Assembly (NCBI GenBank): GCA_037447605.1
Contig: CM074811.1
Location: forward strand, 1,261,027-1,325,026
Direction: 5' to 3'
Length of the DNA stretch: 64,000 nt
Source of the DNA: Zygnema circumcarinatum
Taxonomy: Eukaryota; Streptophyta; Zygnematophyceae; Zygnematales; Zygnemataceae
Part shown: positions 48,801-61,244 of the stretch, one piece after another
Position numbering within the stretch: the stretch's first letter is position 1
Layout: every line of letters starts with the position of its first letter
Program-made: the position numbers and the translations under genes
Notes under the pieces: model-generated
What the model saw: the letters and a program-made list of their open reading frames with translations, nothing else
Database searches by the model: none
Told to the model about the DNA's origin: nothing

Positions 48801-50660
48801 CTCTGAAGAAGAAGCTAAGGCGAGAGAGAAAAGATGAAGGAAAAAACCTGCACTTACTGTAGATTATTAAGCTGCTATTAGCCTTGCAATTCAAAATCAG
48901 AATTGGTTCAGACTGTCCTCATACCGGGCAGAATATGCTGACTTCGAATTCTCTGGTGAGAAAAAGACTGGCTAGTATAAAATTATTTTCGTAGAAATCT
49001 AATTTCTCCTTAAGAATCATCTCAAACTCAGGGAATGACTTTTAAAAGACCTACTCCTACTATCGACCCGGCAATGTCCTTTTGTCTTCAAGCACTGGTC
49101 TACCAACTAGTCCTTAAATAATCCGACAGTCTTATTCACTTCTCTGTGATAAGTGCTTTTAATCTTCTTGACATGATTCCAAGAAATTTCTACCTTCACA
49201 AGGGTGGAATTCCCACTGGGCAACAGTGCTTTGATAATTCATAAAGTCCACACGTCAACAGGTCAATGCTCCCGTATTCTTCGCGTTACTATCTACTATC
49301 TGTACTTACTTACATCACTCAATACAAAATTTTCAAAGCGATTACCCTACTTTTCCCCGCTTCCAAGTTGCCAGACTCCCCATACCAACACTTCATTGGA
49401 ACACAGTATGTTCGCTACTTCAATTCAGAACTTCTCACTCACCTTGAGCTTATTGTCATCTGCACCGGTCGCTAGCAAGCTGCCGTCTCCTGAAAACGCT
49501 AATGAGTTCACATCAAAGAAATGGCCCTGCTGCTTCAAAACGTAGGTCTCTGACCTCCACTCCCAAACCAGCAGCTGACTTAACTTGGCGCACCCAAACG
49601 CTATCCAATCTCCTGTCTCATTGAACTGCACGGTAGTGATCTTTTGTCTAGAGATTGAAAGAAGGTGAATAGGTGTGAATTCTGGCATTTGATAGAGGCC
49701 AAAAACGCCTGACGAAAATCCTGCTACTACGAGCTTTAGCTTTGGGTGGTAATCTACTGAAGACAATTTTGCGCCCGCCTGCAAGAAAAGATGTTTTTTT
49801 TCTAGCTTCCATTTTCCCATGTCTAATCGAACAAAGTTCTCCTCTTCGTACACGGCCTTTTTTCCCATGCCCATAAGCTTCTGCTCCCCTTCATCCTCCT
49901 CATCCGCAGAAAGGTTTTTGTCTCCCTTAAACCCTATTTTGGATCCTGCAATCTCCTCGGAATCCGAATTTGGAACAAACTTCCAAACAAACAGAGCGCC
50001 ATCTTTGGAAAGACTGTACACTCCATACCCGGGATCTTTATCATCTTTGTTTTCTGCACTTCCAGAGGGTAAAGTGCTGTAAAAGTACGCCGCAACCACA
50101 GCATCCCGATGCCCTGTTAAGGTTACAGGCTTGTAAGCCTTCAGTTCATGAAATGAGAAAAATTTGACGCTCAAATCCTTGCCTCCTGCAAGTATCCACT
50201 GTCCATCAGGGCTCCAGCCCACACATGTGACTGAATCATAGCAGCCTGCATAAGTCCGGTGCAACGCAAAGGGAGCAAATGTTTTCTGCACTCCGGGCGT
50301 CTTCCAAACCTGCACAAGCTTTCCGACTCCAGCTGCAAAGTACCTCCCTGAAGGGCTGAACTCCAGCGCCCCTACGGGCCCCTTGAAAGCGAAGCGATGC
50401 AGCACTACCTGGCGCGGCACATTGACAAGGAGCGCCCTTCCGTTGTCGTCCACTGCAAGCAGCAGCACTCCGTCCGGCGAGAGAGCGAGCCGAGCGAGGT
50501 TTGCGGAGGCTTCGAAGGGCAGCGTGAGCGAGGAGGAGAGCGCGAGGTCGGTGATGGTCACACGCGCAGCGGACGCGCAGAAGAGCTGCGTGCCGCCCCG
50601 CAGCAACACGTTGCCGCCGCGATAGGGCGCACCCAGCACGCTGCGCAGCGCGAACTGCAT
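45839..50660 (-). CDS. PWP2: Periodic tryptophan protein 2 (PWP2/UTP1), SSU processome
   Basis: Scaffold WD-repeat protein of the UTP-B module, needed for 18S rRNA processing in the nucleolus. Exons (- strand): 49443-50660, 48247-48498, 47884-47976, 47303-47674, 46798-47136, 46353-46580, 45839-46096; every exon is a multiple of three and joins in phase 0, giving 919 residues. The two WD40 propellers span about residues 1-690 (for example VTCVGWSPDGQWILAGGKD, SLAFSGDGSLLATGADDNK, GVQFLPNSGAVLSASLDGT and TLASASWDTTVRIWNVFEG). The UTP-B C-terminal domain includes RRFSMALLLALRLNE and HSPHLEFVLHWIQ. An acidic insert (SADEEDEGEQK) lies at about residues 250-262. The 5' leader is a long GA-rich tract on the sense strand. 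Confidence 0.95.
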
Positions 50661-50872
50661 CTCCCTCCCCCTCCCCCCTCCTCTCCTCGCCTCTCTCCCT
50701 TCCCTTCCCTCTCCCTCCTCCTGCCTCTCCCCTTCCCTCTCTCCTTCCCCCTCCTCTCCCTCTCCTTCTCCCTCTCCTTCTCCCTCTCCCCCTCCCTCCC
50801 TCCCTCCCCCTTCTCCCCCTCTCCCTCCCCTCTCCCTCCCCTCTCCCTCCCCTCTCCCTCCCCCTCCGCCGC
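50661..50872. repeat. CTCCC/CTTCC pyrimidine tract
   Basis: About 210 bp almost free of purines, directly abutting the PWP2 ATG. It probably forms the PWP2 5' UTR as GGGAGAGG-type sequence. Confidence 0.9.
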
Positions 50873-50991
50873 CGCAGCAGCGCAGCAGGCAGCGGCGGGA
50901 GGCGGAGGGGACGTGACGGGACAGCGGGAGCCGGGCTAGCGCCCGCGTGTTGCAGCGCGCGCATGGGATGGATGCTCATGACCAACATGAA

Positions 50992-51054
50992 ACATTGTAC
51001 AGTGCATACGGAACATTGTACATTGTACATTGCACATTGCACCAAAAACATTGC
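50992..51054. repeat. ACATTGTAC word cluster
   Basis: Six or so copies of acattgtac/acattgcac within 63 bp. The meaning is unknown; it lies between two divergent genes. Confidence 0.75.
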
Positions 51055-51643
51055 ATACTAGGGATTAGACATCGGAGTGTCGTAGGCTTGGCATCGAGCA
51101 TAAGGGCTGCTCAATCTTGAAACTGAGCTTGAAACTAGAACAGGCTTTCCGTCAAGTAGCTTTTCCAACTAATGCTTCCTCTTTCTCCTTCTTCCAATCT
51201 TCTCAACATTGGTAATCCCTAATCAGTTTTGTTCCTGAAATCCTCCAAAGATAATCTGGTGGCCAGAATAACCAGAATCAAACTAAACTTGCCCACTGCC
51301 CATTGCCCACCTCATGAAATGCCATGTTTTGGGCGTCTAGTAGCCCCAATAACAGCGCTAGCAGCGGCATCGAGCCGTTGGCACGCGCGCGCTCCAAAAG
51401 GGGACCTTGGCAAGGACGTCCCGCCACGTGGCGGCCGCGGGGAGGGAAGGAGAGAGAGGTCGTCCTGAGGGGTGCGTGCCCGCCCTCGGCCGCCATGGCT
51501 GCCCGCACTGCAGGGGGGCCGTGAAGCTCGCCCGCCGCAGCTCCTCCTCCACCCCCTGCTCTGCGCCGGCAAGGCCTTCAGGGTTTTTTCTCTGCTGCTT
51601 GTGGAGTGCCTGGGTCCTTGAGAGGCGGCCGCGTGGCAGAAGG

Positions 51644-54600
51644 ATGCAGCCTGGGAGAGCCGCCCAGCCGGGCGGACCCGGTCAGCCCCCTCCAGCATTC
51701 ACCGGATTCGTACCTGCAGGTTTACATCTCTCCGTTTTCGTCCCTTGAGTCATTTGAACGTATGATTAGCTGTAGGAGTTGGGAGAGGAAGGGGCTCGGT
51801 AGAGTGGCCTCTCTGCTTGCGAAGGTCTATGCGACACCAAAGAAAACCACAGCGCAGCGGGCGGAATGAGAAGCTGTTTCATATTTATCATGCATCTCAA
51901 GATCGAGAAGGCTTAACATGATAAGTGAGGGAAGATTTGAGTGTACTACGTTTAGGGTTTCAGTACATGTCCAGAAATTGGGCCCGCTGATGTAATCTAC
52001 CGACAAAGAAGGAGCTGCTGGTATCAACTTATCTTAAAGAGCTTCTTTCACAGTGTTGATCAAAGTTAAACAGAAAGATTTGGATGGCACAGCGCAGATT
52101 TGCTTTGATTGGAATCACAGCCATTTTTAACAGCTCTCCTCTCTCAATTTGCATGAAGCTCATCGTGTTTGGTGTTTGAGATAATGAATATTCTTATTGT
52201 TTGTTAGAATCTCGTAAGGTTCTTCTCTGTTGCTATAAAATCAGAGGAGATCCTCTCATATTTTGCGATCGGTAGCACCTGTAGTTGGTTGAAACTGATT
52301 TTAGGAGGCTGTCGTAGTAGACATGATGCATTGCCAACGCTCTTTCCCTCAAAGGGCTCCAGGTAGGGTGTTCAATTTTCCTAATCAGGCAAGAAGAAAC
52401 CAAGCACCAGTGCCATCTACGCTCCTCCATATTCGTGTAGTATTCCCCTTTCACTGCATGCATCTCCATTAAACACCGTTTAACAGCCAAATAGGTTTCT
52501 ATGCCAAACTGGCTAGGTTTTTAGAACCTTCTAGTCAGTTCGAACTTGAGCTTGGCATTTCTGACGCTTCCGCCTTTAACACTATTACCGACTTCAGATA
52601 TTGTAGGAAGAAATGCATCGTATGGCAGATTTGTCAAGTCCTTAAAACATTTATGCTCAACAGAACGTATATTTCCTGCATCATATATTTCCAGCATAAT
52701 CTTCTATTCATTCACTTCTTATTCTTCAGTGCTTCTTGATCACGCTTTCTTCATCGTGTACTATCTCACAGTTCAATGTTCAAGTTGTGCCGCTTGGTGT
52801 CTCTGCAAAGAACCACAAGGAACCTGCCTATTTCTTTGATCCCTGCATGCTCTCAGTCGTGTTGTACCTATGTGCCCTTATCTCTGCAGGTGCTCCTCAT
52901 GGTGTCGCACCTCAACCTGGAGTCCCAGTAGGTCCACAGCCTGTGCGGCCACCTGCACAGGGCCCTCCCACGCCTTTTCAGAACCGGCCTGGAATTGGTC
53001 CTGGAATTGGTCCTGGAATTGGAGCACCACAGATCAGACCCCATCCTGCCAATGCATTTGGGCGTCCTACAGGTCCCCCTCCCGGAATGAGAGGAGGGCC
53101 TCTCGCTGGCCCACCGGGACCCCCTCCCGGAGTTCGTGGTCCGGCCGGCGGTATGCCTATTTCTGCTGCTCCCAAAGGGCCCTCTCCTCATGTCCCTGGG
53201 GGAGTTTCTATGGCGACTCCTAGCAGGCCTCTCTTTCCGACTGGTGTGCAGTCTGCTAGCCCAGTGCCTATGGGGCCTCCAACTACACAAAGTTCTGCTG
53301 TATCATTATCAGGTGCATCCCCACCGCTTGCAGCACCACAACCAACTGCTCCTCGACCAATGGTAGGGCCTCCCACTGTGGGACAGGTCATCAACCCTTC
53401 TCCGGCGATAGGCCAGCCATCGCCTGCTCTTGGGCCTCCTCCTACTTTCTCTGCTCCCCCTCCTCCTTCCTTTGGACTACCAAAGAGTTCACCCCCAGTC
53501 CCACCACCCGTTATGGCTGCTTCTGCACCTACCCCTGCACCCACTATGGGAACAATGCTGCCGCCTCCCCTTGGAGCTGCCCCTCCAACTTTCATGCCAG
53601 CAGCACCTGGCACACAATATGCATCACAATTCGGAGCACCTCCTCCATTCACGGACGGAATAGGGCAGCTTCCTGCACCTGTTGCTCAGCCTCCCCTTGG
53701 CCAAGACCCTTTAGGGTTCAAGGCTCCTGCTCCTCCCCCTTCGTTCAATGCTGGGCCTGGCAGGCAGCGTCCCCCCTTTGCATATCCACCTGCTACTCCA
53801 CCTTTGGCTGCTGTACCGCCTCCAACAGCTGCCTCCCCTGCTGATGGGTATGCAGCCGCTGGTTACGCATATGCCGGATCACAATTAGCGGAGGAATTCC
53901 AGTCTTTGACCATTCAGCAAGCTCCGGGTTCATTGGATGGGGGCTTAGACCCCAACACTCTCCCTCGTCCTATCGTCTCTCCTGACACTCCACAGATCAC
54001 CGGTCCTGCAAATGCACACCCTCGTTATGTGCGATTGACGACAAACGTGATGCCTAATGCTCAGTCTCTACGAAGCCGTTGGCATCTACCTCTTGGTGCT
54101 GTGGTTCATCCTTTGGCAGAACCTCCCCCTGGGGTACGTGAAAGAGCAGCCTCTCCTGTTTCTATGGGGGAAGGGGGGACGGGCGAAGCATGGAGGAAGC
54201 TGCAAAGGGGGGGGTTCAGGGTAGACATTTTATCTCTTGTTCAGTGCGGTTGGTCAAATCAGAAAGATTAACGTTTCTTTCATTCATGGGACTGCATATC
54301 TGAGGACATCTTGCTCAGTCGAGAGAAATTGCCCGTAGATGTTGTGAAGTCCTTGAGGTGGTCCTTTAAAGGAATGTTTTGTCAGCAGTCTGGGTCAGCC
54401 ATGTTAGTTGCCAAAAGACGAGTTCTTTTATGCGCCATGCTGTGCTTATCACGATTGTGCTTTCGTAAAAGCTGGTAGCAGTATGGATAGGTCTTTAGGT
54501 TCCGTCTTTTAAGCTATTGGTAGTCTCCTAGAGGGCGACAGTGTTAAAAGCAGTGGTCAGAGTGTCAAAATGTAGTGTGAAAACTTGAAGTTCATATAGT

Positions 54601-56751
54601 TCAATCTAAAACACAAGGCTAATTCGATGATGAACACCACCAATGAAAAGAACAGTAGCCTTCTTGTGCTGCATAGGCCCATAAAAGTGCATACAGTCAG
54701 CTACTGTCTAAATCAAGTGAACTACCTTCCCGTGGTAATGCTAAATTTCCTTAGAATCTTTACCTTGACGCCATGGGTCTAGCTTTGTGGGGATATGGGA
54801 GCAGGAAGAGGTGCCAATAGTCAACTTTGGACCATCAGGAATTGTTCGTTGTCGCAGATGTCGGACTTACATCAACCCTTACGTCAGCTTTACAGATGGA
54901 GGAAGACGATGGCGCTGCAATGTCTGTAACCTATTGAATGAAGGTGTGCAAGAGTAAAGGACCTTGTTTTGTTGTGTTTGCCAAGGTTTAGCGCATAAGC
55001 AGACACTAAGGCAAGATTAGTACGTTGGCAGCACGGAAGAATGAGTGTCTTGAGTAACAGGTAGTCTGAAAATCAGGGTTTCAGAAAGTTACTTTTTGGC
55101 TTCTGGTTTGTTGCATTGGTGGTGACTTAATGTTACGAGCTCTCCCAGTGAACGGCTGCTTCAAGTTGACATACGAGTCATATAAAAACCTTTTTTAGAA
55201 TCTGAAATTCAGGCTTTAGTGGGAATCCCCTGCTGACCTTCTTGTATCACTTTCCTTAGCAGTGTGCTCTTGTTTTTTGTATGCTGATTGTATGCACTCA
55301 ACATTGCTGAAAGTCGGACATGTGTTGTGGGGGACAGTGCCGGTTGATTATTTTTGTGTGCTCGATGCAAATGGTCGCCGTCAAGATGCTGCTCAACGGC
55401 CGGAATTAAGCCGAGGGAGTGTTGAATTTGAAGCCCCGGCAGAGTACATGGTCCGCCCACCCATGCCTCCGGTCTACTTCTTCCTCATTGATGTCTCTTC
55501 AGCTGCAGCCAACTCCGGTATGTTGCAGGTATGTATACAACTCTTGTAGGCTTTTTTCTATCTGAGCTCGCTGGAAACTCTTCCTTAAGGTGAAGGTTAG
55601 AGCGTGCAATGCATCAGAGCGAAAGCAAGCAAATCATGAAGTCATGTGGTTTGTAAAGGTAAAGGTGAAGGTAAAGGTAAAGGCAAATGTAAAGGTAAAA
55701 GTAAAGGTAAAGGTTCACAGAAGAGAGAGAGGAAGGAGAGGGAGAGGGGGAAAAATGGTGGGGACTTTTCCTAGCAGCTTATACAGTGTGGATATACAAG
55801 CTCTGAATGGATGGTAAAGTTCAAAAATCATCAAAATCTCCTTTCTCCCCTATCTGTAAGTTTGTATGGAAGCTCCCCTATCTGTAAGTTTGTATGGAAG
55901 CACTCATCAAAATCAGAGGTTCTAATGCTTTTCGTTTCTGTTCCGAGTGCAGGTTTTGGCAGAAACAGTGAAATCCTGTCTGGACAGACTCCCTGGCAAC
56001 TCCCGAACGCAGGTTGGATTCCTAACATTCGATAGCGCTCTGCATTTCTACAATCTGAAGGCCTCCCTGAGCCAACCCCAAATGATGGTAGTGGCCGAAC
56101 TGGACGAACCCTTCCTCCCACTTCCGGACGACCTTCTCGTGAACTTGTCGGAATCGCGAGCTGTTGTGGAGGCCCTGCTCGACAACTTACCCGGAATGTT
56201 CCGCAGCAATACAAGCATAGAATCTGCTTTAGGGCCTGCATTGAAGGCTGCATACATGATCATGGTGAGTTTGAGACGTCAGAAACGGCAGATGTGTCCA
56301 GAAGGAATGTCAGAAATGTCATTTCTTTCATTCAAATGATTGCTGATTGCTCCTTCTATCACGTTTAGCTTAGCTTTGGATTACTCATCCATGGACGAGA
56401 GACTTTTCCGATTGCCTCTGTATGAAGAGAGAGGTAATGACCGCTGTTCGCGGGTCTTGGAGGGCAAACAGAACCATGTGGGAGGCAAACTCCTTATTTT
56501 CCAAAGCATACTTCCTTCTTTGGGAGTTGGAAGATTACGTCTTCGAGGAGAAGACCCGCGGCTTTATGGCACGGATAGGGAGCACACATTGCGCACAACA
56601 GAAGATCCGTTTTACAAAACCCTCGCAGCGGACTGCTCTAGGGTTCAGATCAGCATCAACTTCTATGGGTTTTCGGACAAATATCTAGATCTGGCATCTA
56701 TAGGCAAGGATCTCTCTCTCTCTTTCTCTTTCTCTCTCTCTCTTTCTCTCG

Positions 56752-56788
<37 letters not shown>

Positions 56789-59654
56789 GCTCTCTCTCTC
56801 TCCCCCTCTCTCTCTCTCTCCCTCTCTTTCTTGCCATTTTCTGTGATGCTTAACATGAAAGTGCAATGCGAAAGAAAGTCTTACTGCGGACCAAGGGCCC
56901 TTTACAGAAGTGTCTAGTTCAGGTTGGTAGGGGGAAGAAAATTGAAAAAAAAATGGAAAATTGATGCCAAAGATGCAAAGAATATCTGAGGTTAGCTGTG
57001 TGTCGTCCCTGTTGGGCTGCAGGGACCTTATCTAAATACACTACTGGTCAGGTGTATTACTACCCTGGTTTTCAAATAGCACGAGATGGGGAGAAGTTCA
57101 GCAAGGAGCTGGCACGGGACCTTACTCGAGATACAGGATGGGAGGCAGTCATGAGGATTCGATGTGGAAAAGGTAAAACTTTTTCTACGTTTGTTTGAGT
57201 TTGCTGGTAGCAGTGTTCAGCTCCGGCTAAGGAACTCCAAAGGTCTGTTGCTGGTCATGACAAGCACGCATTTCGCAGTTACTTTAGTTTGTTTGTCCTG
57301 TTTCCAAATGTTTAAGCTGCTTCTCAAAATTTCAAGCTCGTCATTATAATCGCACGTTTAGTGAGCATGTGTTGACCGCTCACGATAAACAGCGCCTTTT
57401 TCTGAAGAATTTTATTTGTGCATTTTATTGCAACTGAATGCCCATTTCTCGCTTTCGAAGGCCCATGCCGCTAAAGCATAAAACATTTAGAAAGAAAGCT
57501 CGTTAAATTGTTAGCAAAAGTATCCGTGAGATGTTCTATTTCCTCCCTGTTACATGACAGTGTCCTCTCTCTCTCGGTTTGTCTCTCGTCTTCTACAGGT
57601 CTGAAGATATCAACATTCCATGGCCATTTCTTTGTCCGAAGTATCGACCTTTTGGCCCTCCCTGCGGTAGACTCTGACAAGGCCTTCGCAGTTCAGATAT
57701 CGCATGAGGAGACTTTGCTTACCACTCCGAATGTCTACCTCCAATGTGCTGTGCTTTACACTTCATCTTCGGGAGAGAGACGCATTCGTGTTCACACTGT
57801 CGCGATTCCTGTTGTTGCCGACTTGGGAGAGATGTATCGTGCTGCAGATTGCGGCGCTATCGCCACTCTCCTTGGAAAACTTGGTGAGTGTGAGCCCCTT
57901 AGAACTATGTTGTAGAGTGGAGGGGCGACGGTTTGTCATGTTTGAAAGAGAGAGAGGTTACAAAAGGGTAAGTGGCTCACATGGCAGTGAAGATGTCTGT
58001 GAGATGACTGCTGTACAGAAATCGTGGTTAAGGTGAAGAGCATTTTGGTAGCCCGACTAGCTGAGAGAGGCTGTGTTAGTGGAGAGTACATTTGGAAGCC
58101 GACAGCTATTATTATTTGAATTATTTCAACGCTGATAGAGGTTAAGAGGAAGACGCCGCGAGTGGTTTTTGGGTGTTGAGAAGAACTTTGAAGTTGACAT
58201 ATACACACCTTGTTTCTATTAGGTGTCAAGCTATCCATGCATCAGCTGCCAGCTCGCCATCCTATCAAACTAGAATGTTTGTAGAATCGCAATGGGTCCT
58301 GTTTAATCTAAATTTCTGTTTTCTTTTTCGATTCAGCTTTGGACAAGGCATTAACAGCTCGACTGGAGGATTCAAGGCAGCTGATTCAGCAGAAGATTAT
58401 TCAGGGTCTGAAGGAGTACAAATCCCTTCACCAAGCTCAGCATCGTACTGTTGGGCGTCTCATTTACCCGGACACCCTAAAACTCCTTCCTTTATATACT
58501 CTTGGCCTTTGCAAATCTCCTGCTCTAAACGGCGGTTTCAGTGAACTTGCACCTGATCCTCGCTCGTGGGCTATGTATGAACTTATGAGCATGCCGGTTG
58601 CTCGAACCCTCAAACTCATATATCCTTTCCTTATACGACTCGACAATATGCCCGCTGAGGTAAAGCAGTGTACAAGGCAACCGGCAAACCTGCGAACGTT
58701 GCTGCAATGCATCAAAGCTCTGTCAGTTTAGATTCTTGATTCTTGTTTGAAATATGGTTTACCTTTGCTATTCCTTAGGAATTCAGAGTGGGCTTGCTGC
58801 CCATATGTTGATTTTTTGAGCTTGGTTGAGGATGTCAGGCTGGAAAATCGGGATCGGATGGCAAGGTAGTGCTGCCACCCGCGCTGCCACTTGTCACGTC
58901 GTCATTGGATACGAGAGGAGCGTTCTTGCTGGATGATGGGTTGCGGATGCTCGTGTGGTTGGGGAAAGAATTGCCCTCCGAATGGGAGGTTCAGCTGTTA
59001 GGCAAGGAAGGAGCAAGCATCGGGGTAAGCTTTGCACTCTCCCATTCTACCAACTGCCTTTTGTCCTCTCTTGTTTCGAAATATTCCAAACTATTAATGA
59101 TGAACTGCATGGCATGAACTGCATGAACTGCATGAACTCATATGATGTATCATGCTGGCTATATAATTGTTGAGATATCGAGACATTCAGAATTCAAGGT
59201 TATTTTTAAAACATGTTCAAAATTTTATGAGTTAAGCTTATATGGGTATGGGGTAAAGGGTAAGTAGCACCACCAAGAAGTCCCGTAAAGTCACTTGAAC
59301 TCTTAAGTCACATGATGATGTTTTTTCCAACTGACTGTTTCAGAGTCAACGGTGCAGGATGTAAGGTCTGGATTCGATGTATCTGTGGGCTTACTTTTGA
59401 ACTGCTACGTTGCTTCTCTACCACTTTTGCAGACTTCAATAGCTCCAACTGGAAGCGACATCTCTGGGCGAGTAATGGCCATAGTAGAAGAGCTTCGGAG
59501 GGGGAATGGAGTGCACCAGCAGGTGGTAGTGACCCGGCCAGGGGACTTTTACGAACCCTTCTTTTTCCAGGGCCTAATCGAGGAGAGAGGGCAAGGCAGT
59601 ATGAGCTACGGAGACTTTGTTGTAATGGTGTACCGCCAGCTGCAACAAAAATAG
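51644..59654 (+). CDS. SEC24: COPII coat protein SEC24
   Basis: Cargo-binding subunit of the COPII inner coat, acting at ER exit sites. Exons: 51644-51719, 52890-54133, 54805-54943, 55338-55528, 55953-56264, 56472-56703, 57023-57172, 57599-57883, 58337-58659, 58839-59024, 59433-59654; all phases fit, giving 1119 residues. Residues 1 to about 370 are Pro/Gly/Ala-rich and disordered. The conserved core follows: NPR-like [31 protein letters not shown], zinc finger CRRC...CNVC, trunk [57 protein letters not shown], beta-sandwich GERRIRVHT, helical [14 protein letters not shown] and gelsolin-like [10 protein letters not shown]. Intron 6 needs a GC donor (ATAG|gcaagg). Intron 1 (1.17 kb) and intron 2 (670 bp) hold no other gene. 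Confidence 0.95.
55652..55719 (+). repeat. (AAAGGT)n array in SEC24 intron 4
   Basis: About eleven aaaggt/aaggta hexamers with substitutions; gives the Lys-Val run seen in one open frame but lies between verified exons. Confidence 0.9.
55845..55900 (+). repeat. 28-bp tandem duplication in SEC24 intron 4
   Basis: Two perfect copies (55845-55872 and 55873-55900), each containing tctgtaagtttg, which resembles a splice donor. Confidence 0.9.
56709..56831 (+). repeat. CT tract in SEC24 intron 6
   Basis: About 120 bp of ct/cttt units starting about 6 bp after the GC donor of intron 6. Confidence 0.9.
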
Positions 59655-61244
59655 AGAGGGAGAGCGACTTTCATTTGTTTCTTTTTAAAATAATTGGGGC
59701 TACTTTCCTTTCTTTCTCCTCGGAAAATATTGTCAGAAACAGGCTCTCTTGCCTGTTTTGTAGGGGATCTTTGCTTCCCCCGTTTCAATCAGTGACGGCA
59801 GGGGACGGAAGGGAGAGAGAGAGTGAGAAAGAAAAGCTCTGGGCTCAAATCTTTGCAGGAGAGGGGAACCTCCCTGGCTTGGCTGATCAAGAGGGAGAGC
59901 AACGGGAGAGGACGGATTTGAGGAATGAGCGATAGGTGGAGGGAGAGAGATAGCAACTTTCTGATTTCCCTTTCTGATTTAGCCGCCTTTTGTCCCGGGG
60001 AGTTCCTAGTGGTGCTCGGAGGGCTTGTTTCTGCTAGAGGAGTTTCTGAAGGGGCCCATTTTGGAAGTAGTGTGATATCTTTTTCTTAGCGCCAGAGCCT
60101 GTGAAGGTTGGGAGAGAGATGGAGAGGAAGGAGGATGGGGGGAGGGGAGTGGTATATAGTGAATTCGGTAGATTATGGCTCGCAGCTGCTCAGAGGGTCG
60201 TCCTGGTCTAATCCATAGAACGGTCGTTTCATGCGTTAGTCCAACGTTTAGGCCTTGTTGTTCGTTCCTCAATCTGAATATTGAAAGGGAGGTCTGTAGA
60301 GGGACCGCTTTTTCATGCCACATTTTCCACCTTTGCTCTTTGTTAAAAGATTAGAAGCTTCATTTTGCGTTTCCCAAAAAAATGCGAACACGTGAAGTGC
60401 TTCTAGTGGTTTTGTCCCGTTGGTTTTAGGCGGCTCGCTGCTCTCCTTTTTCCTTTCCGGCTCCCTTGCGAGAGACCTTTCTACCGTCGTCCAGATCTTA
60501 AAATGAAGGCCAATAGCTTGTCTTGCGCCTTTGCTCTTATGTTTTGGGTCACTCGAGAATCTTCAGATGGCGAATCGATAAGTACACAATTCTGAGATCA
60601 GTACCTTGTCGTGTCGAAGCATCTTCCAGTCACTGTATATTTGACAAAGAAGCCTTTAAATGCCCCATAGCGCCACGATTTGTGTTTGAAGCAGTCTTTG
60701 GAGACAAGATGACAAGAAAAGGGGGGGAAAAGGCCCGGCGTCTCCGAGCAGGGGTGCTCCATGCAAGGTACAAATGTGCAAGCAAGAGGAGGCAGGCATA
60801 CCAACGCGTGCTTGCTCATATTAAATTCTATACAAATTACACTAAAAAATCAGTTACACATGTGACTTTCTAGCACTTTCCAGCCTCCAACCAGCCATTT
60901 CGATGCGAGCAGCCTCGCGCGGCAAGCATCACATAAAAAACGCGCGAAACAGCTACATTGGGCATAAATGGACGATTTCGAATCCTATGTGCCTGGACGG
61001 CGTCTGGCCGGTCAGGCCTCTAGTGCCCAATGCTGAGGTGGCACGCAGTGGCTTCTGTGAATTACAAATTCTGAACTTGGTGCTGATTATCCAATGTGTG
61101 GTCACCCCCCTTGGGCTGCCAAGCATGGAGAAAAGTGCACCAATAGAGAGTAATTTGTTTACACTCATTTTGTTAATAAGCAGAGAGATGTTGAGTCATA
61201 GAGGAAGGCTCAGCTTGAGGAAGGTGCAGAGTGGCTGCAGCCGG
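59655..61244. other. Intergenic region between converging SEC24 and epimerase genes
   Basis: 3' flanks of both genes and unassigned DNA. GA-rich short stretches near 59805-59945 and 60108-60150. Open frames (for example 60523-60873) show no family resemblance. Confidence 0.5.

Larger units (their letters stand above)
50661..51643. promoter_or_regulatory. Divergent upstream region of PWP2 and SEC24
   Basis: About 1 kb between head-to-head ATGs. It starts with a 210-bp pyrimidine tract (GA-rich in PWP2 sense), then a cluster of acattgtac words, then GC-rich DNA before SEC24. No TATA box identified. Confidence 0.5.

Noticed and set aside
50236-51051. 271-codon minus frame overlapping PWP2 exon 1
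   Set aside because: Arg/Gly/Glu low complexity from the GA leader plus an out-of-frame copy of PWP2 exon 1.
52736-52889. SEC24 starting within the 52736 open frame
   Set aside because: The stretch before 52890 is intron-like and ends in a good acceptor; exon 1 at 51644-51719 gives the expected Pro/Gly-rich N-terminus in phase.
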